Shown here piece after piece: positions 59,227 to 64,000 of a stretch of 64,000 nt of DNA. Below the pieces are notes generated by a model. The model saw only the letters and a list, made by a program, of their open reading frames with translations, was not told the DNA's origin and did no database searches. Source of the stretch: Auanema rhodensis (taxonomy: Eukaryota > Nematoda > Chromadorea > Rhabditida > Rhabditidae); NCBI GenBank assembly GCA_964057225.1, contig OZ059894.1, positions 11,046,131-11,110,130 on the forward strand. Reading direction: 5' to 3'. The position numbers were made by a program, and so were the translations under genes. How positions within the stretch are numbered: position 1 is the stretch's first letter; every line of letters begins with the position of its first letter.

Positions 59227-59471
59227 GCAAAGACATGAATAAACATAAATGTAAATACAGAATTACCAGGTAGTACATAAGTATGACAAAAAATTATAAG
59301 AAAGCCATGAAAATAGAAGGTTTGTGAACAAATGAGAGGTACATCTTTGATCGTATAGTCATTTCTAAACCGTTCGTATGCTGCAGCATCGTCATAAGCG
59401 TCACTCAAGTTGAATTTCCATGTGTACTACACGATTTTCATTCTTATTGTTACATTCTTTCCCTGAGGGAA
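59227..59471. other. Partial array unit 4, start lost
   Basis: The unit begins in the decayed-element segment; its (TA)n, long spacer and U2 target copy are absent, lost with the end of the Gypsy LTR. Confidence 0.8.
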
Positions 59472-59655
59472 TGGGCCGTTCCCGCCAGCAGTGCAAGAGC
59501 GGGTCGACCCGTGAGGTGGAGCTAGCAAGCCAGCATCTACCTCAAGTCTCAAAAATCGGTTAACCTTATTGTGAACCAATGGAACACATATCGAAGGTTA
59601 ATTCGATAAGAACGATTACTACACTTTGATCTTAGCCAAAAGGCCGAGAAGCGAT
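59472..59655 (-). ncRNA. U2 snRNA gene, intact copy 2
   Basis: 184 nt, identical by eye to copy 1, with intact branch-recognition word, Sm site and flanks. Confidence 0.95.
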
Positions 59656-60098
59656 ACAGCATAGCCATGAGTATCAAAGACATCAAGCAAATGTATCGTA
59701 CTTGTTACGAGTGCACTCTCTCATTTGAATATAAAAGTGTGGTTTGACAATCTTGACTGTACAGGTCATAAATGGCTCATATAAACTGTGGATTTACTCA
59801 ACTTTTGGACTTATTTTTTTCTTATTCGAAGCGCTGCACTTTTTTCTATTCTTTTTATTCAAATACTTGTATATAGTTTTATATGTACGGTTGCAAAGTT
59901 TCCGAATATTTTATATATTTTTATACAATAATTAGGAGAAGGTTAATACAATGAAATCTCCCAACTTTACAGTGTTTGTATTGCTTACAGTATCTAGAAC
60001 AACCACTCTTGTAATATTAGAGCACATATCAATCAACAACTTTTTCTAGTTATCAAAGCTTTTTTATTTTTTCAAGATATTTCAAATAAAATATAAAA
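59656..60098. promoter_or_regulatory. U2 upstream / 5S downstream spacer, unit 4
   Basis: 443 bp as in unit 1, with one visible change (tttttc for tttcttc near 60067). Confidence 0.5.
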
Positions 60099-60216
60099 GC
60101 TTACGACACCCGGGATTCCCAAGCCGTCTCCGATCCAAGTACTAACCGGGCCCAACGTTGCTTGACTTGCCAGATCGGACGGGATGGCGTACTTTCAACG
60201 TGGTATGGTCGTAAGC
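60099..60216 (-). rRNA. 5S ribosomal RNA gene 7
   Basis: Intact. This is the only 5S of its unit; its upstream flank starts with the first type and then switches to the spacer that normally follows the second 5S, as expected if one 5S was lost by unequal exchange. Confidence 0.97.
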
Positions 60217-60358
60217 AATGTTATATTCTTCATTATCAGTTATATCACTCTAAATCTTGTTGTTAATAGATACGACCACAAAGAAAACAACAGGAACAGT
60301 AACAATAACAAAAAAAATTTTTTTTTCACCTATGTGTCTAAAGGTTAGCCATGTATCC

Positions 60359-60361
<3 letters not shown>

Positions 60362-60394
<33 letters not shown>
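60362..60394. repeat. (TA)n microsatellite, unit 5
   Basis: About 33 bp of TA repeats. Confidence 0.9.
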
Positions 60395-60396
<2 letters not shown>

Positions 60397-61578
60397 ACAG
60401 TAAAAAGTCCAATCAAGAGAGAAATTTTTTCAACACATAGTTGTTTTTTTTTTAAATATCATTGTTTTTCCTCATAACTCGGTTTAAACTCGTTCTAACC
60501 CGTTGAAATACGTCTAGAAAGTCTTTATAACATGCATATGTATGATAGAACTTCATATTTATTGTAATAGAAAATTTTATTTTCAGACGTCTTGGTTAAC
60601 AATGATATGTTTTACCCCCTTATAATTTTTATCATAATGTTCCTTATACGGAACGCTCAATGAAACTTGCTTCCAGAAAAATTTCTTTCTATTTTTTCTT
60701 CATATGTACGTAGATACTATAGAGAACTATGATAGAAAACTTTAACATTCACGAAATCATCATTTCTCATTACGCTACGGAGGTTTAAAAAGCTGTGTTT
60801 TACCTTATAATAGACCGGAAAACCCTTGTGTTAAAACTGGACCGTTTTTACACATATGAAAATGTCCCGTATTCGGGACCCTAATGTAACTTTTGATTCC
60901 CTATATTTTTTTTCATGAAATTTACAATCTACTGTAGAAAGAAGAATTATTTTTATAAAAACTGTAAATTTTTGAAAAATGAAAACAAAACGAAAACAAA
61001 AACAACTTTTTTTTGAACATTTTCTCACACAAGGGTCCCCCCTTACCTACTTTTTTTCTCATTACTCGTTTCAACCTCATCCGATCACTCTGCAAACATG
61101 TTTAATCGTTCTAACTTGTTGAAATACGTCTTAAAAGTCTAAACAACATGCATATGCATAATAGAAACCACCCGAATAGGCCCCCACGCACTAAACGAGA
61201 TATATACATTACCAGTATAGTAATAGAACACATATTGAAGATTAATTCGATAAGAACAATTTATTGACGTAGAGAATGTTTGTTCCGAAAAACTACAATA
61301 TTAAACTATAAAAGTAACAAAAGCGTAGAGGCAGCAAAGACATGAATAAACATAAATGTAAATACAGAATTACCAGGTAGTACATAAGTATGACAAAAAA
61401 TTATAAGAAAGCCATGAAAATAGAAGGTTTGTGAACAAATGAGAGGTACATCTTTGATCGTATAGTCATTTCTAAACCGTTCGTATGCTGCAGCATCGTC
61501 ATAAGCGTCACTCAAGTTGAATTTCCATGTGTACTACACGATTTTCATTCTTATTGTTACATTCTTTCCCTGAGGGAA
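60395..61578. other. Array spacer and decayed U2-targeting element, unit 5
   Basis: Spacer to about 61219, diverged U2 target copy at 61220-61260, then the degraded element tail to the U2 3' end. No gene recognised. Confidence 0.6.
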
Positions 61579-61762
61579 TGGGCCGTTCCCGCCAGCAGTG
61601 CAAGAGCGGGTCGACCCGTGAGGTGGAGCTAGCAAGCCAGCATCTACCTCAAGTCTCAAAAATCGGTTAACCTTATTGTGAACCAATGGAACACATATCG
61701 AAGGTTAATTCGATAAGAACGATTACTACACTTTGATCTTAGCCAAAAGGCCGAGAAGCGAT
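61579..61762 (-). ncRNA. U2 snRNA gene, intact copy 3
   Basis: 184 nt, same sequence as copies 1 and 2 by eye. It belongs to the only uninterrupted two-5S unit in the window. Confidence 0.95.
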
Positions 61763-62205
61763 ACAGCATAGCCATGAGTATCAAAGACATCAAGCAAATG
61801 TATCGTACTTGTTACGAGTGCACTCTCTCATTTGAATATAAAAGTGTGGTTTGACAATCTTGACTGTACAGGTCATAAATGGCTCATATAAACTGTGGAT
61901 TTACTCAACTTTTGGACTTATTTTTTTCTTATTCGAAGCGCTGCACTTTTTTCTATTCTTTTTATTCAAATACTTGTATATAGTTTTATATGTACGGTTG
62001 CAAAGTTTCCGAATATTTTATATATTTTTATACAATAATTAGGAGAAGGTTAATACAATGAAATCTCCCAACTTTACAGTGTTTGTATTGCTTACAGTAT
62101 CTAGAACAACCACTCTTGTAATATTAGAGCACATATCAATCAACAACTTTTTCTAGTTATCAAAGCTTTTTTATTTTTTCAAGATATTTCAAATAAAATA
62201 TAAAA
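61763..62205. promoter_or_regulatory. U2 upstream / 5S downstream spacer, unit 5
   Basis: 443 bp, sharing the tttttc variant with unit 4, so these two units are recent copies of each other. Confidence 0.5.
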
Positions 62206-62323
62206 GCTTACGACACCCGGGATTCCCAAGCCGTCTCCGATCCAAGTACTAACCGGGCCCAACGTTGCTTGACTTGCCAGATCGGACGGGATGGCGTACT
62301 TTCAACGTGGTATGGTCGTAAGC
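62206..62323 (-). rRNA. 5S ribosomal RNA gene 8
   Basis: Intact, first-type upstream flank. Confidence 0.97.
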
Positions 62324-62565
62324 AATGTTATATTCTTCATTATCAGTTATATCACTCTAAATCTTGTTGTTAATAGTTAGGACCACAAAGAAAACAACAG
62401 GAACAGTAACAAATGAAATGCCCAAACTTTACAGTGTTCGAGTTATTTACAGTATCTAAGACTACCTCTGTCGTGTTATTAGAGCAAACATTCGATTAAC
62501 AACAACTTTTTTTTAGTTATCAAAGCTTTTTTATTTCTTCAAAAAATTTCAAATAAAATATAAAA

Positions 62566-62683
62566 GCTTACGACACCCGGGATTCCCAAGCCGTCTCCGA
62601 TCCAAGTACTAACCGGGCCCAACGTTGCTTGACTTGCCAGATCGGACGGGATGGCGTACTTTCAACGTGGTATGGTCGTAAGC
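62566..62683 (-). rRNA. 5S ribosomal RNA gene 9
   Basis: Intact, second-type upstream flank; 242 bp upstream of gene 8. Confidence 0.97.
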
Positions 62684-62825
62684 AATGTCATATTCTTCAT
62701 TATCAGTTATATCACTCTAAATCTTGTTGTTAATAGATACGACCACAAAGAAAACAACAGGAACAGTAACAATAACAAAAAAAATTTTTTTTTCACCTAT
62801 GTGTCTAAAGGTTAGCCATGTATCC

Positions 62826-62828
<3 letters not shown>

Positions 62829-62868
<40 letters not shown>
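62829..62868. repeat. (TA)n microsatellite, unit 6
   Basis: About 40 bp, the longest TA run of the array in this window. Confidence 0.9.
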
Positions 62869-62869
<1 letters not shown>

Positions 62870-64000
62870 ACAGTAAAAAGTCCAATCAAGAGAGAAATTT
62901 TTTCAACACATAGTTGTTTTTTTTTTAAATATCATTGTTTTTCCTCATAACTCGGTTTAAACTCGTTCTAACCCGTTGAAATACGTCTAGAAAGTCTTTA
63001 TAACATGCATATGTATGATAGAACTTCATATTTATTGTAATAGAAAATTTTATTTTCAGACGTCTTGGTTAACAATGATATGTTTTACCCCCTTATAATT
63101 TTTATCATAATGTTCCTTATACGGAACGCTCAATGAAACTTGCTTCCAGAAAAATTTCTTTCTATTTTTTCTTCATATGTACGTAGATACTATAGAGAAC
63201 TATGATAGAAAACTTTAACATTCACGAAATCATCATTTCTCATTACGCTACGGAGGTTTAAAAAGCTGTGTTTTACCTTATAATAGACCGGAAAACCCTT
63301 GTGTTAAAACTGGACCGTTTTTACACATATAAAAATGTCCCGTATTCGGGACCCTAATGTAACTTTTGATTCCCTATATTTTTTTTCATGAAATTTACAA
63401 TCTACTGTAGAAAGAAGAATTATTTTTATAAAAACTGTAAATTTTTGAAAAATGAAAACAAAACGAAAACAAAAACAACTTTTTTTTGAACATTTTCTCA
63501 CACAAGGGTCCCCCCTTACCTACTTTTTTTCTCATTACTCGTTTCAACCTCATCCGATCACTCTGCAAACATGTTTAATCGTTCTAACTTGTTGAAATAC
63601 GTCTTAAAAGTCTAAACAACATGCATATGCATAATAGAAACCACCCGAATAGGCCCCCACGCACTAAACGAGATATATACATTACCAGTATAGTAATAGA
63701 ACACATATTGAAGATTAATTCGATAAGAACAATTTATTGACGTAGAGAATGTTTGTTCTGAAAAACTACAATATTAAACTATAAAAGTAACAAAAGCGTA
63801 GAGGCAGCAAAGACATGAATAAACATAAATGTAAATACAGAATTACCAGGTAGTACATAAGTATGACAAAAAATTATAAGAAAGCCATGAAAATAGAAGG
63901 TTTGTGAACAAATGAGAGGTACATCTTTGATCGTATAGTCATTTCTAAACCGTTCGTATGCTGCAGCATCGTCATAAGCGTCACTCAAGTTGAATTTCCA
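62869..64000. other. Array spacer and decayed U2-targeting element, unit 6 (cut by window end)
   Basis: Same as unit 5 up to the right edge, which falls about 80 bp before the 3' end of the next U2 gene. Confidence 0.6.

Larger units (their letters stand above)
2050..64000 (-). repeat. U2 snRNA - 5S rRNA tandem array, interrupted by transposons
   Basis: Every segment not occupied by a mobile element belongs to one repeating unit: (TA)n, spacer, decayed U2 fragment, U2 gene, spacer, one or two 5S genes, spacer. (TA)n tracts at 2050, 16276, 33210, 60362 and 62829 mark the unit starts. Units are nearly identical, consistent with concerted evolution. All genes point left. The array continues past the right edge, which ends about 250 bp before the next U2 gene would be reached. 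Confidence 0.93.

Noticed and set aside
1..64000. CRISPR arrays, bacterial operons, tRNA genes
   Set aside because: No direct-repeat/spacer pattern, no bacterial gene organisation and no cloverleaf-type tRNA sequence was recognised; the content is eukaryotic.

Overview
This is eukaryotic, AT-rich DNA, most likely from a nematode. Three things point that way: the 5S rRNA genes resemble the Caenorhabditis 5S sequence as I remember it, the hAT gene at the left edge has introns of about 40 bp, and the LTR elements carry envelope-like regions of the kind known from nematode BEL/Pao elements. Genus and species cannot be told from the window. No ordinary single-copy host protein gene was found.

The backbone is a tandem array of U2 snRNA and 5S rRNA genes, all transcribed leftward (minus strand), starting at about 2050 and running off the right edge. 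One unit reads, left to right: (TA)n tract, about 825 bp of spacer, a decayed copy of part of U2, about 320 bp, the U2 gene (184 nt), about 443 bp, then one or two 5S genes (118 nt each, about 243 bp apart), then the next (TA)n. There are nine 5S genes, three intact U2 genes (3248-3431, 59472-59655, 61579-61762) and two U2 genes broken by insertions (around 17491-23193 and 34432-34772). Uninterrupted units are about 2.1 kb (one 5S) or 2.5 kb (two 5S).

Five large transposons occupy most of the window. (1) A hAT DNA transposon, cut by the left edge, ends next to the (TA)n tract (1-2049). (2) Three Ty3/Gypsy-type LTR elements (4404-16177 plus; 35384-47115 minus; 47490-59224 minus) each carry an uninterrupted polyprotein of about 2950 codons. 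Its order is very unusual: Gag, then a signal peptide and a large membrane glycoprotein with a furin-type site, a mucin-like Thr tract and a transmembrane anchor, then protease, RT, RNase H and integrase. Each also has a separate 3' ORF of about 209 codons of unknown function. They start 50, 51 and 60 bp upstream of a 5S gene. (3) A BEL/Pao element (23755-32700, minus) with gag, pol and an env-like class II fusion glycoprotein in one 2405-codon ORF sits exactly at the first base of a 5S gene. (4) A site-specific non-LTR element with a restriction-like endonuclease (19371-23097, minus), best matched to the U2-targeting Utopia lineage of the NeSL clade, lies inside a U2 gene, next to two shorter non-autonomous elements using the same site. 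A 5'-truncated copy of it breaks another U2 gene.

The array therefore looks like a trap for retroelements that target small-RNA genes transcribed by RNA polymerases II and III. The most novel points are the Gag-Env-Pol polyprotein order, the repeated internal promoter motif in front of both Gypsy ORFs, the covarying hairpin beside the primer binding site, the 3' accessory ORF, the repeated proximity of unrelated LTR elements to 5S starts, and the non-autonomous U2-targeting elements. Coordinates of boundaries were read by eye, and identity statements are by eye. Because the region is highly repetitive, misassembly at some junctions is possible.
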